A stretch of DNA of 64,000 nucleotides from G965202915 sp965205955 (lineage in GTDB: Bacteria > Pseudomonadota > Gammaproteobacteria > Eutrophobiales > Eutrophobiaceae): contig OZ242192.1 of the NCBI GenBank assembly GCA_965205955.1, positions 2,108,001-2,172,000 on the forward strand, in the 5' to 3' direction. The notes below the pieces were generated by a model. That model did no database searches. It saw nothing but the letters and a program-made list of their open reading frames with translations, and was not told where the DNA came from. Positions 16,971 through 26,356 of the stretch are shown one piece after another (the first letter of the stretch is position 1; each line of letters opens with the position of its first letter). Made by a program: the position numbers and the translations under genes.

Positions 16971-18281
16971 TCAGCCTGTTGAAAAGGTACGATTGAATAT
17001 ATCTCTTGTTTTTTTTGAAATGCCCTGATACTCGCACAGGAACGCATCGGTGGAATCCTGGTCGGATTTTTCCATATGCCCCAATGCCCGGGCCAGGGGA
17101 GCTGCTGTTTCCGGCCGGCTGTAAAATTGACTTGCTGATTTCATGTCGAATACGCGCAATGCGCATTCAACCCTTTTGAGGTAATCATAGGCATCACTCA
17201 AATCATCTATATCACCCATGTCCATCAATTTTAGCTCGCCGATGCGCTGCAGCACATTGCGCGTGCTGCAAGTCTGCAATGGTTGATGCGTGCAGCCATG
17301 CAATAATTGAAAATAATGTGTCAAAAAATCAATGTCCATGATGCCTCCAATACCGCGCTTGATCTCATATTTTCCCTTTGGCCTGCCTAATTCTTTTTCA
17401 ATGCGCCCACGCATTTCGGTAATTCGCGCCGCCAGCAGTTCATCCGGGTATTGCCGGTAGAGTAACGGTGTCAGCGTCATTTCAAGCTGCTCACCAAGCC
17501 GCCGATCGCCATAAACGCATCGATGCCGGGTCATCATCTGCCGCTCCCAAATTTCCCGGTCGGCCCTGTGAAATTCAAGAAATTGATTTAACGGGGTAAT
17601 CAGAGTACCTGAATTGCCATGCGGCCGCAGACGCATATCAATATCGTAGAGATAACCCGATGGTTCATGCAGCGGCATAATCCGCAACAGCCTGCGTATT
17701 TTCTTTAGCGGCTCCTCAAAAAATTCATCCCCGCCCTCCACAAGGAAGATCAGGTCCAGATCAGAGCCGTAATTCATTTCATACCCGGCCAGCCTCCCCA
17801 TTCCCAATACCAGAACTTCAGTATCTCCATCCGCCAACCCGGACAAATCGATCAAACGAATGATGACCTTATTGGCAATACGGGTTAATGCCTGCTCCAT
17901 GGTCCGCTGGTTTATGCGCTCCCGCAAATAAGCAACCAGCACATACAGCATCGCCTCATTCTTCCTGATCCGCAGTTGCTGGAATCGCTCCTCTTCGGAA
18001 ATACCGCCGTTTGCCTCCGATAGACTGTGCAAGAGCTCTCCCAGCCTGCTTTCAAAATCGTCCTGTCTAAAACAGGACAGGACGTCAATGCCGCGAAAAT
18101 ATATGAATCGGGTAAAATACCAGCTTGCGCCAAATACCTTCACCATCGATGCCAGCTCATCCGTCGAAACATTCCATTTTTCCGACTTGCATATAGCCAG
18201 CCATCTTTCCAGACTGGACACCGCCGCCTTCTTATGCCAACTGGTCTCCAGCGCCCATGATATTTTCGCATCCATCTTCAC
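16971..18281 (-). CDS. glnE: GlnE C-terminal half (adenylyltransferase domain)
   Basis: 436 residues equivalent to the C-terminal half of bifunctional GlnE, which adenylylates glutamine synthetase. The nucleotidyltransferase motif MNYGSDLDLIFL (169-180) is intact, as are YDIDMRLRPHGNSG and GIGGIMDIDFLTHYFQL. The start is GTG at 18281 inside the stop of the upstream half (4-bp overlap); an ATG at 18275 is an alternative. In E. coli both halves form one ~946-residue protein. Here the split falls between the two nucleotidyltransferase domains. Confidence 0.9.
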   Translation of the reverse strand: MKMDAKISWALETSWHKKAAVSSLERWLAICKSEKWNVSTDELASMVKVFGASWYFTRFIYFRGIDVLSCFRQDDFESRLGELLHSLSEANGGISEEERFQQLRIRKNEAMLYVLVAYLRERINQRTMEQALTRIANKVIIRLIDLSGLADGDTEVLVLGMGRLAGYEMNYGSDLDLIFLVEGGDEFFEEPLKKIRRLLRIMPLHEPSGYLYDIDMRLRPHGNSGTLITPLNQFLEFHRADREIWERQMMTRHRCVYGDRRLGEQLEMTLTPLLYRQYPDELLAARITEMRGRIEKELGRPKGKYEIKRGIGGIMDIDFLTHYFQLLHGCTHQPLQTCSTRNVLQRIGELKLMDMGDIDDLSDAYDYLKRVECALRVFDMKSASQFYSRPETAAPLARALGHMEKSDQDSTDAFLCEYQGISKKTRDIFNRTFSTG

Positions 18282-19570
18282 TCCGTCTCGATTTCGCCAT
18301 TCAACACCCGGTCAAAAAAGTGCTTGGCAACTTGACGGTGTAGTAGTAGATCTTCGTTAAAATCAGCGTATTGCTGCTCCGGGTCTTTATCAGAATATCC
18401 CATTGAACATGCAATCCGCATCAACTTGTCTTTTTCCTCGGGTAGCGCATGGGTGCGTTTTTCATCCTGCATTTGTACGCGATGCTCGAGCTTTCTCAGA
18501 AAAAAATAACTTTTTTTCAACTGTAAAAATTCATCTCCGGTAATCAAATCATGCCGACACAACTGCTCCAACGTCTGGACAGTATTGGTTACTTTTAATT
18601 CCTTGATGCGCGCTCCGTTGATAATTTGCAGCAACTGTACAAAAAACTCGATATCTCGTATGCCGCCCTCCCCCGTTTTGATATTCCATATTCCCCGGCG
18701 ATATCGAAGCTCGGCCATTGCCGATTTAATCCGAATAAAACGCTCCACATCATCGGCACTGAGCGCCCTGTGGAACACAAAGGGATCAAGCCTTGCAAGC
18801 AACTCATTTGCCAATTGATAATTGCCTGCGACGGGTCTCGCCCTGAGCCAGGCAAACCGCTCCCATGCTTCTTTGCTGGCCTCGTAGTACTGTTCGGTGG
18901 AATCGATATCCAGAATCAACGGCGCATTTCTTCCCCAGGGGCGCAAATTGAGATCGACTCTGTACAAAAAGCCTGCATCTGTTCTGGTTTCCATGATCTT
19001 GCAAAATTGCCTGATATGCCTGACATGCTCTTCGCACACATTGGCATCATTCGCTTCCGCAACAAAAATCAGATCGATATCCGAGCTGTAATTTATTTCC
19101 CTGGCTCCAAGTTTTCCCAGCGCAAGCGCTGCAATTCCGCTATTCGGAGCGCTTCCCGTTTTTACTGCCTTGCTGACCAATGTATTATCGATGCCAGCAA
19201 TAATGCCGTCGGCAAGTTTGGTTAACAACTCCAGAATATATTCGTATGGATAATTGTTCGATAGATCCATGCCGCTGATCATGAGCAGCGTCCGATATTT
19301 AAAACCGCGCAACTCTGCCGGGCCCATCATCGAAGAAACTTCTGCGGGAAATTCGGGTTCTTTCCCAATAAGAGAAATTGCCTCGGGATTGTAATTCAGA
19401 TAACGATAGAGAAAATTCGATATATCGAGAATTTTTATCAATAAACATTGATTATCATCGGACAACCGGTCAATGCCGTTGCGAGCTATAGCGTTCTCAC
19501 AAAGGCTCTCAAATCTATTGGCAACCTCTTCGGGATTCGAAGAATGTTCAATGCAGCGCTTGAGTTTCAC
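18278..19570 (-). CDS. glnE: GlnE N-terminal half (adenylyl-removing domain)
   Basis: 430 residues matching the N-terminal, de-adenylylating half of GlnE. ALGKLGAREINYSSDIDLIF (149-168) is the nucleotidyltransferase core; YRVDLNLRPWGRNAPL, WERFAWLRARPVAG and GEGGIRDIEFFVQLLQI follow in the usual order. It ends normally and overlaps the downstream half by 4 bp in another frame. Both halves keep their catalytic residues, so this looks like a working gene fission rather than decay, unless the 4-bp junction is a sequencing frameshift. The 261 bp upstream hold no gene. Confidence 0.9.
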   Translation of the reverse strand: MKLKRCIEHSSNPEEVANRFESLCENAIARNGIDRLSDDNQCLLIKILDISNFLYRYLNYNPEAISLIGKEPEFPAEVSSMMGPAELRGFKYRTLLMISGMDLSNNYPYEYILELLTKLADGIIAGIDNTLVSKAVKTGSAPNSGIAALALGKLGAREINYSSDIDLIFVAEANDANVCEEHVRHIRQFCKIMETRTDAGFLYRVDLNLRPWGRNAPLILDIDSTEQYYEASKEAWERFAWLRARPVAGNYQLANELLARLDPFVFHRALSADDVERFIRIKSAMAELRYRRGIWNIKTGEGGIRDIEFFVQLLQIINGARIKELKVTNTVQTLEQLCRHDLITGDEFLQLKKSYFFLRKLEHRVQMQDEKRTHALPEEKDKLMRIACSMGYSDKDPEQQYADFNEDLLLHRQVAKHFFDRVLNGEIETE

Positions 19571-19861
19571 ATTGATAATTTTCCATCTGTATAGGCTCCC
19601 CCTGATAACTCCCTTTCAGTTCGCAGGCAGCAGTTTGCAGGATATTACCGGAGGATTCAGCCGGAAGCCGGCCGAACCGCGTTCAAACAGGCAATTCCAC
19701 TCCCACGCAGTATAGTATCAATAGCGGCCTTTTGTGCAATGAATAGAAAAATGAAAATATGCATGGATCCAGGTATAATCGAGACAGATACCATTGGATT
19801 ATTCGCGCCGGGGTATTTATTATTTTAACTATTGTTATTTTGCTTTAGTAAGGAGGCACAC

Positions 19862-20449
19862 ATGAATCCACTCCAATCCGTGCATGGCACGATTGTTCTC
19901 GGTTTTGTAACAGCAATAATTATTGCGCTACTCATTGGCAATGTTAGTTTTAATATGTGGTCGTTTGCAGTCTGGCTACATGTCTTTTTTGGCATCATCT
20001 GGATAGGGCTGCTGTATTACTTCAATTTTGTCCAGGTACCCGCCGTAGGCGCCGCTTTGGCCGACGAAGGCGGCCCCGGTCCGGCAGCTATCAATAAATA
20101 TGTTGCGCCCCGCGCCTTATGGTGGTTCAGATGGTCTGCGCTGATAACCTGGCTGACCGGTGCGGCTGCACTGGAAATTATGAAAATCGGCTTTGTCCAG
20201 GCATTTACCCTGCAGGGCGGTGCCGTGACAATCGGTGTTGGAGCATGGCTGGGCACAATTATGCTGTTGAACGTATGGGGATTGATCTGGCCGAATCAGA
20301 AAAAGATCCTGGGTATTGTTAAAGCCAGCGAAGAAGAGATTGCCAAGAGTAAATTTATTGCATTGATGGCTTCCAGGACGAATACCTTTCTGTCAATTCC
20401 GATGATCATGTGCATGGTCGGACATGGTCATGGCGGCACGTTTTTATAA
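19862..20449 (+). CDS. Urate_ox_N / PuuD-like membrane protein
   Basis: 195 residues from the ATG at 19862, which follows a strong AAGGAGG ribosome-binding site; an earlier in-frame start at 19832 was rejected. Four or so membrane segments are visible. WLHVFFGIIWIGLLYYFNF and the ALWWFRWSALITWLTG segment match the membrane domain of PuuD-type urate hydroxylase (Urate_ox_N). The cytochrome c domain of full PuuD is absent, so urate oxidation is not assured. A TATAAT (-10) lies at 19774-19779. Monocistronic. Confidence 0.75.
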   Translation: MNPLQSVHGTIVLGFVTAIIIALLIGNVSFNMWSFAVWLHVFFGIIWIGLLYYFNFVQVPAVGAALADEGGPGPAAINKYVAPRALWWFRWSALITWLTGAAALEIMKIGFVQAFTLQGGAVTIGVGAWLGTIMLLNVWGLIWPNQKKILGIVKASEEEIAKSKFIALMASRTNTFLSIPMIMCMVGHGHGGTFL

Positions 20450-20543
20450 GGGATATCGTGGCAGGGATATCATAGACTCAGTGCCGGCCCGCCGCTTCTA
20501 ACAGAAGGCGGAAAGCCACTATCCCCGCTAAATTTTATACGCA

Positions 20544-21725
20544 ATGAGCAATGCCCGCGATGCCCTTATGTCGAATTATTCACCGTTACCTGTCAGCTTT
20601 GAATCAGGTAGCGGAGCGTATTTAATCGATTCAAACGGCAGGCAGTATCTCGATGCCATAAGCGGCCTTGCCGTTTGCGCGCTGGGTCATGCGCATCCGG
20701 CAATAAGCAAAACAATTTGCGAGCAGGCAGACAAAGTGCTGCATACCTCCAATCTGTACCGGATTGCGCTACAGGAGAAACTTGCGGAAAGACTGGCCGA
20801 AAAATCAGGCATGCAGAAGGTCTTCTTTGGCAACTCCGGCGCCGAGGCAAATGAAGCGGCCATAAAACTGGCGCGACTGTACGGCAATCAGCAGGGCTAC
20901 CGGCATTCAAAAATTATAGTCATGGAAGGAAGCTTCCACGGCAGGACCATGGCGGCATTGAGCGCTACGGGAAATAAACGGGCACATAAAGGTTTCGAAC
21001 CCTTGGTACAGGGATTTATCCGTGTTCCGTATAATAATATAGATGCCCTAAAAAATACGATAGCGCAACACGACGAAATTGTTGCGGTGATGCTGGAGGC
21101 AATACAGGGAGAGGGCGGCATAGTCATTCCGGATAAGTCCTATTTGCGGCAAATCAGGGCTTTATGCGATGAGAATAATATATTACTGATACTCGATGAG
21201 ATTCAGACGGGTATGTGCCGCACCGGAAAATGGTTTGCCTGTCAGCATGAAGACATCTTGCCGGATATTATGACTTTGGCCAAGGCGCTGGGCAACGGCG
21301 TCCCTATTGGCGCCTGCCTGGCCTCAGGGAAGAGCGCCGATTTATTTCAACCCGGCAGCCATGGTTCGACATTTGGCGGGAATCCCTTGGCGGCGGCAGT
21401 GGGTTTGACCGTTATTGATACATTGGAGCGAGACAAACTCGATCAAAGGGCTGCATATCTCGGCGGCAGGATGAGGGAAAATTTTGATAGTGCGCTGGCA
21501 AACATCTCCGGGATCAGGGACATCCGGGGGAGGGGGCTGATGATTGGCATTGAACTGGACAGAGACTGTACCGCACTGATCAGGCTTGCATTGGAACAGG
21601 GATTACTGATTAATGTAACTGCCGGAAAGACAATTCGCTTGCTGCCATCATTGATCATCGGCGACGAAGAAGCCGATAAAATTGCCGAAAAAGTGTCCCG
21701 GCTTATCATTTCTTTCCTTGGATAA
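20544..21725 (+). CDS. argD: Acetylornithine aminotransferase
   Basis: 393-residue class III PLP aminotransferase of arginine synthesis. ALGHAHPAISKTI, FGNSGAEANEAAIKLAR, GSFHGRTMAALSATG, LLILDEIQTGMCRTG and the PLP lysine in TLAKALGNGVPIG are all in place. The ATG at 20544 is used; ATG 20568 is also possible. It is followed after 9 bp by argF, so the two arginine genes are co-transcribed. Confidence 0.95.
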   Translation: MSNARDALMSNYSPLPVSFESGSGAYLIDSNGRQYLDAISGLAVCALGHAHPAISKTICEQADKVLHTSNLYRIALQEKLAERLAEKSGMQKVFFGNSGAEANEAAIKLARLYGNQQGYRHSKIIVMEGSFHGRTMAALSATGNKRAHKGFEPLVQGFIRVPYNNIDALKNTIAQHDEIVAVMLEAIQGEGGIVIPDKSYLRQIRALCDENNILLILDEIQTGMCRTGKWFACQHEDILPDIMTLAKALGNGVPIGACLASGKSADLFQPGSHGSTFGGNPLAAAVGLTVIDTLERDKLDQRAAYLGGRMRENFDSALANISGIRDIRGRGLMIGIELDRDCTALIRLALEQGLLINVTAGKTIRLLPSLIIGDEEADKIAEKVSRLIISFLG

Positions 21726-21734
21726 GTAGCTGCC

Positions 21735-22661
21735 ATGACGGTTCAACATTTTTTGACTCTGGATGATCTAAGCCTGGATGAATTGCTTGGAATCATTGAC
21801 AGGGCCATTGAACTAAAACGTTGTCATCGACAAAAACATCCCGTTAATTCATTGCAGGGCCGTACGCTGGCGATGATCTTCGAAAAATCATCAACCCGCA
21901 CACGGGTTTCGTTTGAAGCGGGCATGGCGCAATTAGGGGGGCATGCGATATATCTTTCACCGGAAGGAACCCAATTGGGGCGCGGCGAACCGTTTGAAGA
22001 TACCGCCCGGGTTTTATCCAGGATGGTCGATGCAGTAATGATTCGAACCTTTCAACATGACAAAATTGAAAAATTTGCGGCGGCCTCTTCCGTACCCGTG
22101 ATCAACGGACTTTCCGATACCTATCATCCATGCCAGTTACTGGGGGACATCCAAACCTATATCGAATATCGAGGTCCGATTAAAGACAAGCAGGTTGCCT
22201 GGCTGGGAGACGGCAACAATATGTGCCAGTCCTACATTAATGCCGCAAAGCTTTGCGGCTTCCATTTAAAAATCGCTTGTCCGAATAAATACATGCCCGA
22301 TGCCGGTATAGTAGAATCTGCGGCGAATAATGTTGAAATATTCCACCGGCCGGAACAGGCAATTGCCGGCGCCGATTTAGTGGTAACCGACGTATGGACC
22401 AGCATGGGCAAGGAATCGGAATCCCGTGAACGCATGAAGGCATTCAAAGATTTTCAGGTGAATAGCAAACTTATGTCAAAGGCCAGCAAAAACGCCCTGT
22501 TTATGCATTGTCTTCCCGCACATCGTGGCAAGGAAGTCACGGCAAGCATCATCGATGGCGCTCAAAGTATCGTATGGGATGAGGCGGGCAATCGGCTGCA
22601 TGCACAAAAGGCCCTGCTTGAATTTTTAATGATCAGGGATCCTCACGCTACTCCAACGTAG
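21735..22661 (+). CDS. argF: Ornithine carbamoyltransferase
   Basis: 308 residues, forming citrulline from ornithine and carbamoyl phosphate. FEKSSTRTRVSFEAG carries the STRTR carbamoyl-phosphate loop, YHPCQLLGD the HPCQ motif, and MHCLPAHRGKEV the HCLP ornithine-binding motif. Length is standard. Downstream partner of argD; surE begins 17 bp later. Confidence 0.96.
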   Translation: MTVQHFLTLDDLSLDELLGIIDRAIELKRCHRQKHPVNSLQGRTLAMIFEKSSTRTRVSFEAGMAQLGGHAIYLSPEGTQLGRGEPFEDTARVLSRMVDAVMIRTFQHDKIEKFAAASSVPVINGLSDTYHPCQLLGDIQTYIEYRGPIKDKQVAWLGDGNNMCQSYINAAKLCGFHLKIACPNKYMPDAGIVESAANNVEIFHRPEQAIAGADLVVTDVWTSMGKESESRERMKAFKDFQVNSKLMSKASKNALFMHCLPAHRGKEVTASIIDGAQSIVWDEAGNRLHAQKALLEFLMIRDPHATPT

Positions 22662-22678
22662 CCGAACGAGTCCGGTCC

Positions 22679-23428
22679 GTGCATTTTTTATTGAGTAATG
22701 ATGACGGTTATCAGGCGCCAGGCTTATCGAGTCTGGCGAACGCATTGAAAAAATTAGGCAAGGTGACCGTAGTCGCTCCGGATAGAGACCGCAGTGGCGC
22801 CAGCAATTCCCTGACACTGGATGCGCCCTTGCGGGTGAACTCGGATAATCGCGGCTTTTATTATGTAAACGGCACCCCGACGGATTGTGTGCATCTGGCC
22901 ATTACCGGACTGCTTGATGAAGAACCGGATATGGTGATTAGCGGCATCAATTCCGGCGCCAATCTTGGTGATGATGTGCTGTATTCCGGCACCGTAGCGG
23001 CGGCAATGGAGGGAAGATTTCTGGGCTGTCCGGCAATTGCCTTCTCACTGGCAGGGGAACATCCGACAAATTTCGATAATGCCATTACACTATCACTGCC
23101 ATTGATAAATAAGGTGATTAACTCCATCGGCAAAGAGGATTTATTATTGAATATAAATATCCCCGATGCTGATATTGCCGCCGTTCAAGGCTATGAAGTT
23201 ACCCGTCTTGGCAATCGCCACAAATCAGAGCCGGCACAAAGCGCACGGGACCCAAAAGGGGAAAAAGTGTACTGGGTGGGGCCGGTAGGACAGGAACAGG
23301 ATGGCGGGCCAGGCACTGATTTTCATGCCATTAAATGCAATAAAGTTTCAATAACACCACTACAAATCGATCTGACCGGGCACGCCATGATCGACCGGGT
23401 TAAAAATCTATTAGCAGAGCTCGAATGA
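22679..23428 (+). CDS. surE: 5'/3'-nucleotidase SurE
   Basis: 249 residues from a GTG start. LLSNDDGYQAPG holds the metal-binding Asp pair (D8, D9); SNSLTLDAPLRV, TPTDCVHLAI and VISGINSGANLGDDVLYSGTV are SurE signatures. It is a survival-associated nucleoside monophosphate phosphatase. First gene of the conserved surE-pcm-nlpD-rpoS cluster; its stop overlaps the pcm ATG by 4 bp. Confidence 0.96.
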   Translation: MHFLLSNDDGYQAPGLSSLANALKKLGKVTVVAPDRDRSGASNSLTLDAPLRVNSDNRGFYYVNGTPTDCVHLAITGLLDEEPDMVISGINSGANLGDDVLYSGTVAAAMEGRFLGCPAIAFSLAGEHPTNFDNAITLSLPLINKVINSIGKEDLLLNINIPDADIAAVQGYEVTRLGNRHKSEPAQSARDPKGEKVYWVGPVGQEQDGGPGTDFHAIKCNKVSITPLQIDLTGHAMIDRVKNLLAELE

Positions 23429-24090
23429 TGAATATCAGGCACAGCGGAATAGGCATGACTTCACAGCGGGCACGCGACCGCCTTATAACCAGACTTGAAG
23501 AAATGGGGATCCAGTCAGAATTGGTGCTGGAAACAATCAGATCGACACCGCGGCATTTATTTGTTGACGAAGCTCTGGCAAGTCGAACCTATGAAAATAC
23601 AGCCTTGCCCATAGGCTTCAATCAAACCATCTCGCAGCCCTATGTAGTGGCCAGGATGGTTGAAGCAGTTATCGGTGACGAACCCTTGGATAAGGCGCTT
23701 GAAGTAGGCACCGGTTGCGGCTATCAATCCGTCATACTGGCGCAGCTTGCCAGGCAGGTTTATACACTGGAACGGCTCAACCCTCTATTAATACGGGCGA
23801 AAAAGCGCTTTTATATGCTGAAATATAATAATATACGCTCAATGAATGGTGACGGAACCCAGGGGTGGTCCAGATATGCCCCCTATAACGCAATTGTAGT
23901 GTCAGCGGCGCCAATTGGCGTACCCATTGCCCTGCGCGAGCAACTTGCTATCGATGGCAGGCTGGTGATACCGGTAGGTAAAGCGGGAAAACAGAGGCTG
24001 CTTTTAATCACCCGCAGGAAAAATGGATTTGAAGAAGAAATCCTTGATTGGGTCAGTTTTGTGCCCCTGCTCGCAGGAATAGATCATTGA
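23425..24090 (+). CDS. pcm: Protein-L-isoaspartate O-methyltransferase
   Basis: 221 residues; repairs isoaspartyl damage in proteins using S-adenosylmethionine. SAM-binding motif I is ALEVGTGCGYQSVILAQLA, preceded by the PCMT hallmark LPIGFNQTISQPYVVARM; YNAIVVSAAP is motif II. Overlaps surE at its start (ATGA) and nlpD at its end, consistent with one transcript. Confidence 0.96.
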   Translation: MMNIRHSGIGMTSQRARDRLITRLEEMGIQSELVLETIRSTPRHLFVDEALASRTYENTALPIGFNQTISQPYVVARMVEAVIGDEPLDKALEVGTGCGYQSVILAQLARQVYTLERLNPLLIRAKKRFYMLKYNNIRSMNGDGTQGWSRYAPYNAIVVSAAPIGVPIALREQLAIDGRLVIPVGKAGKQRLLLITRRKNGFEEEILDWVSFVPLLAGIDH

Positions 24091-24920
24091 TTTCCGTTGA
24101 CAGTACGGCAAAACATTTTACCACGCTCGTGCTTGCCGCCCTGCTCGTATTTGCGGACGGATGCACAACGGCGACGGCGCCGGTAGTATCAGAAACGAAT
24201 GCCCGGAAGATCGAGGAACCCAGCCCCCCTGCCCCTCCGGCCTCCGCCCCCGTAGCGCAACAAAAACGCCCGCCGCAATCCGGCTATCATATCGTCGACA
24301 AGGGAGATACCCTGTATTCAATTGCCTGGCGATATAATCTTGACTATCTTGATTTAGCAGCGTGGAATGATATAGGGGAGTCTTATATTATTTACCCAAA
24401 GCAGGTTTTGCGCCTGAAATCCGGGTTGACACAGCTAAAAGCCGAATCACTCAAACCAAAAACCCCGCCGGAAAAACCTCCTGTTGCCGAGCCGGTTCCA
24501 CCGAAAAAAAAAATTGCAGACCTCACACCGCAAAACACAAAAAAAGGCCCGCCCGAATGGATATGGCCGACATCGGGAAAGATTGTGAAATCCGATTCTC
24601 CAACATCCAGGAACGGAATAAATATCGTCGGTCAACATGGCCAACTCATCAAAGCCTCCGCTTCCGGAGAAGTTGTATACAGCGGCAATGGAATTTTGGG
24701 CTATGGAAACCTTATCATTATCAAGCATAATAAAACCTATTTGAGCGCCTATGCCCATAATAGCGAGTTATTGGTCGAAGAAGGGGCAAAAGTGTCAGCA
24801 GGACAGAAAATTTCAAAAATGGGGAGGGGGCATAGCAACCAGGCCCTGCTGTATTTTGAAATCAGGAAGCGCGGTAAGCCAGCCAACCCCTTGGACTATC
24901 TGCCCAAAAGTCCCTCGTAA
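24087..24920 (+). CDS. nlpD: Lipoprotein NlpD, amidase activator
   Basis: 277 residues from a TTG at 24087 that overlaps the pcm stop; an earlier start at 24048 would place unlikely residues before the signal peptide. A hydrophobic leader ends at a weak lipobox (ADGC). A proline-rich linker is followed by a LysM domain (YHIVDKGDTLYSIAWRYNLD...) and a C-terminal M23/LytM domain. The catalytic zinc ligands are lost (YFEIRKRG where active enzymes have HFEIR), as in NlpD/EnvC, which activate cell-wall amidases at division rather than cut peptidoglycan. Precedes rpoS. Confidence 0.92.
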   Translation: MISVDSTAKHFTTLVLAALLVFADGCTTATAPVVSETNARKIEEPSPPAPPASAPVAQQKRPPQSGYHIVDKGDTLYSIAWRYNLDYLDLAAWNDIGESYIIYPKQVLRLKSGLTQLKAESLKPKTPPEKPPVAEPVPPKKKIADLTPQNTKKGPPEWIWPTSGKIVKSDSPTSRNGINIVGQHGQLIKASASGEVVYSGNGILGYGNLIIIKHNKTYLSAYAHNSELLVEEGAKVSAGQKISKMGRGHSNQALLYFEIRKRGKPANPLDYLPKSPS

Positions 24921-25016
24921 AAAACGATCGGCTCAGATCCCTGATAAATTAGGCGCAAAGACAGTGAAAACCAACAGCGGGAAAACAATAGCGGTGAAGA
25001 GATCAGGATAAAGAGG

Positions 25017-25898
25017 GTGGGCAAAAAAAAGAAGGCGCAATCCAAGGCATCTATGCAAAGAAAGATGGATGCGACCCGCCTATACCTCAACGAAATAGGA
25101 TTCTCTCCTCTACTGACCGAAGAAGAGGAAGTGTACTTTACACGCAAATTCAGGAAAGGAGATGACGACGCCAGAAAAAAAATGATAGAAAGCAATCTGC
25201 GCCTGGTGGTAAAGATTGCAAGACGCTACGCAGGCAGAGGACTCGCCCTGTTGGACCTGATTGAAGAAGGCAATCTGGGATTGATGCGCGCAGTTGAGAA
25301 ATTCGATGCAGAAAGAGGATGCCGTTTCTCGACCTATGCAACATGGTGGATTAGACAAACTATTGAACGGGCACTGATCAATCAAACCCGCACAGTCAGG
25401 CTGCCCATTCATATCGTCAAAGAGATCAACATTTATTTGCGCGCCGCCCGGAAATTATCGCAAACACTTGATCACGAACCGAGTCCGAAAGATGTTGCCG
25501 AACTGCTGGATCAGCCTGTAGAGGAGGTAAAAAAGATACTGGGATTAAATGAAAGAATTACCTCGGCAGATTCCCAAAGTACGCGTGATTCATCCAAACC
25601 ACTGATCGACACAATTCCCGATGAACAAAATACCGATCCGGCGCTATTATTGCAGAATAGCGATATTCGGAAACATATTGATGCCTGGTTAGCCCAGTTA
25701 AGCGACCAACAATGCGCTGTTGTGGAACGACGGTTTGGTTTACGCGATAAAGACATATATACACTGGATGATGTGAGCAGCGAACTGGGTATTACCCGTG
25801 AACGCGTGAGACAAATTCAAATCGAGGCGATAAAGCGTTTGTACCGTATCCTCAAGAGAGAAGGCTTTTCTCCTGAAATATTATTTACTGAAAACTAA
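25017..25898 (+). CDS. rpoS: RNA polymerase sigma factor RpoS
   Basis: 293-residue group 2 sigma-70 factor of stationary phase and general stress. Regions 1.2 (DATRLYLNEIGFSPLLTEEEE), 2.1-2.4 (NLRLVVKIARRYAGRG to FSTYATWWIRQTIERAL), 3 and 4.2 (LDDVSSELGITRERVRQIQ) are present. The N-terminus is shorter and more lysine-rich than in E. coli (330 aa). GTG start at 25017, 97 bp after nlpD; the position after nlpD identifies it as RpoS. Its stop overlaps the converging gene by 4 bp. Confidence 0.95.
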   Translation: MGKKKKAQSKASMQRKMDATRLYLNEIGFSPLLTEEEEVYFTRKFRKGDDDARKKMIESNLRLVVKIARRYAGRGLALLDLIEEGNLGLMRAVEKFDAERGCRFSTYATWWIRQTIERALINQTRTVRLPIHIVKEINIYLRAARKLSQTLDHEPSPKDVAELLDQPVEEVKKILGLNERITSADSQSTRDSSKPLIDTIPDEQNTDPALLLQNSDIRKHIDAWLAQLSDQQCAVVERRFGLRDKDIYTLDDVSSELGITRERVRQIQIEAIKRLYRILKREGFSPEILFTEN

Positions 25899-26278
25899 TC
25901 TGCTCCCGGCAGCAGCAGCCCGGCTACCACCTTGCGGCCTTCATCCAATAACAGGTTATAGCAACGGCAGGCACCGCCGCTATCCATATACTCTATCCCA
26001 ATGTCTTTAGCCAAGGCGATAGCGCTATATTCCTCCGGTAAAAATTTTATACCTATACCAGAGCCTATGATGATGATTTCCGGATCGAGCGCAATGATTT
26101 GTTCAATATGCGCCAGCATAATCTGGTCAAATGTGTGCACCGGCCACGGGGCGATCAACTCTTTTGCCGAAATAATAATACCGGTCGAATAAACATGTTC
26201 ATTTACAGTAAATGAGTCCTCTGAATACGAGGATATTGTATTGAAATCATCATTGCCAAGCGTTAACTCGATTTTCAT
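25895..26278 (-). CDS. Mth938-like domain protein
   Basis: 127 residues of the Mth938/Xcc1710 (DUF498) family of unknown function. Typical are the VYSTGIIISAKELIAPWPV segment, IIIIGSGIGIKFLP and GIEYMDSGGACRCYNLLLDEGRKVVAGLLLPGAD reduced to the family pattern of a small alpha/beta protein. It converges on rpoS and is divergent from adk, with the shared 26279-26356 region likely holding both promoters. Confidence 0.85.
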   Translation of the reverse strand: MKIELTLGNDDFNTISSYSEDSFTVNEHVYSTGIIISAKELIAPWPVHTFDQIMLAHIEQIIALDPEIIIIGSGIGIKFLPEEYSAIALAKDIGIEYMDSGGACRCYNLLLDEGRKVVAGLLLPGAD

Positions 26279-26356
26279 TTGTATTTGAACTGCTTATAAT
26301 ACTGTCAAAACCTTAGACAGCGTATCACTTAGATAATAACCACGGTAGAAAACAAT

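Noticed and set aside
26295..26300. TATAAT between the Mth938-like gene and adk
   Set aside because: No acceptable -35 at the right distance on the plus strand; not listed as a promoter.
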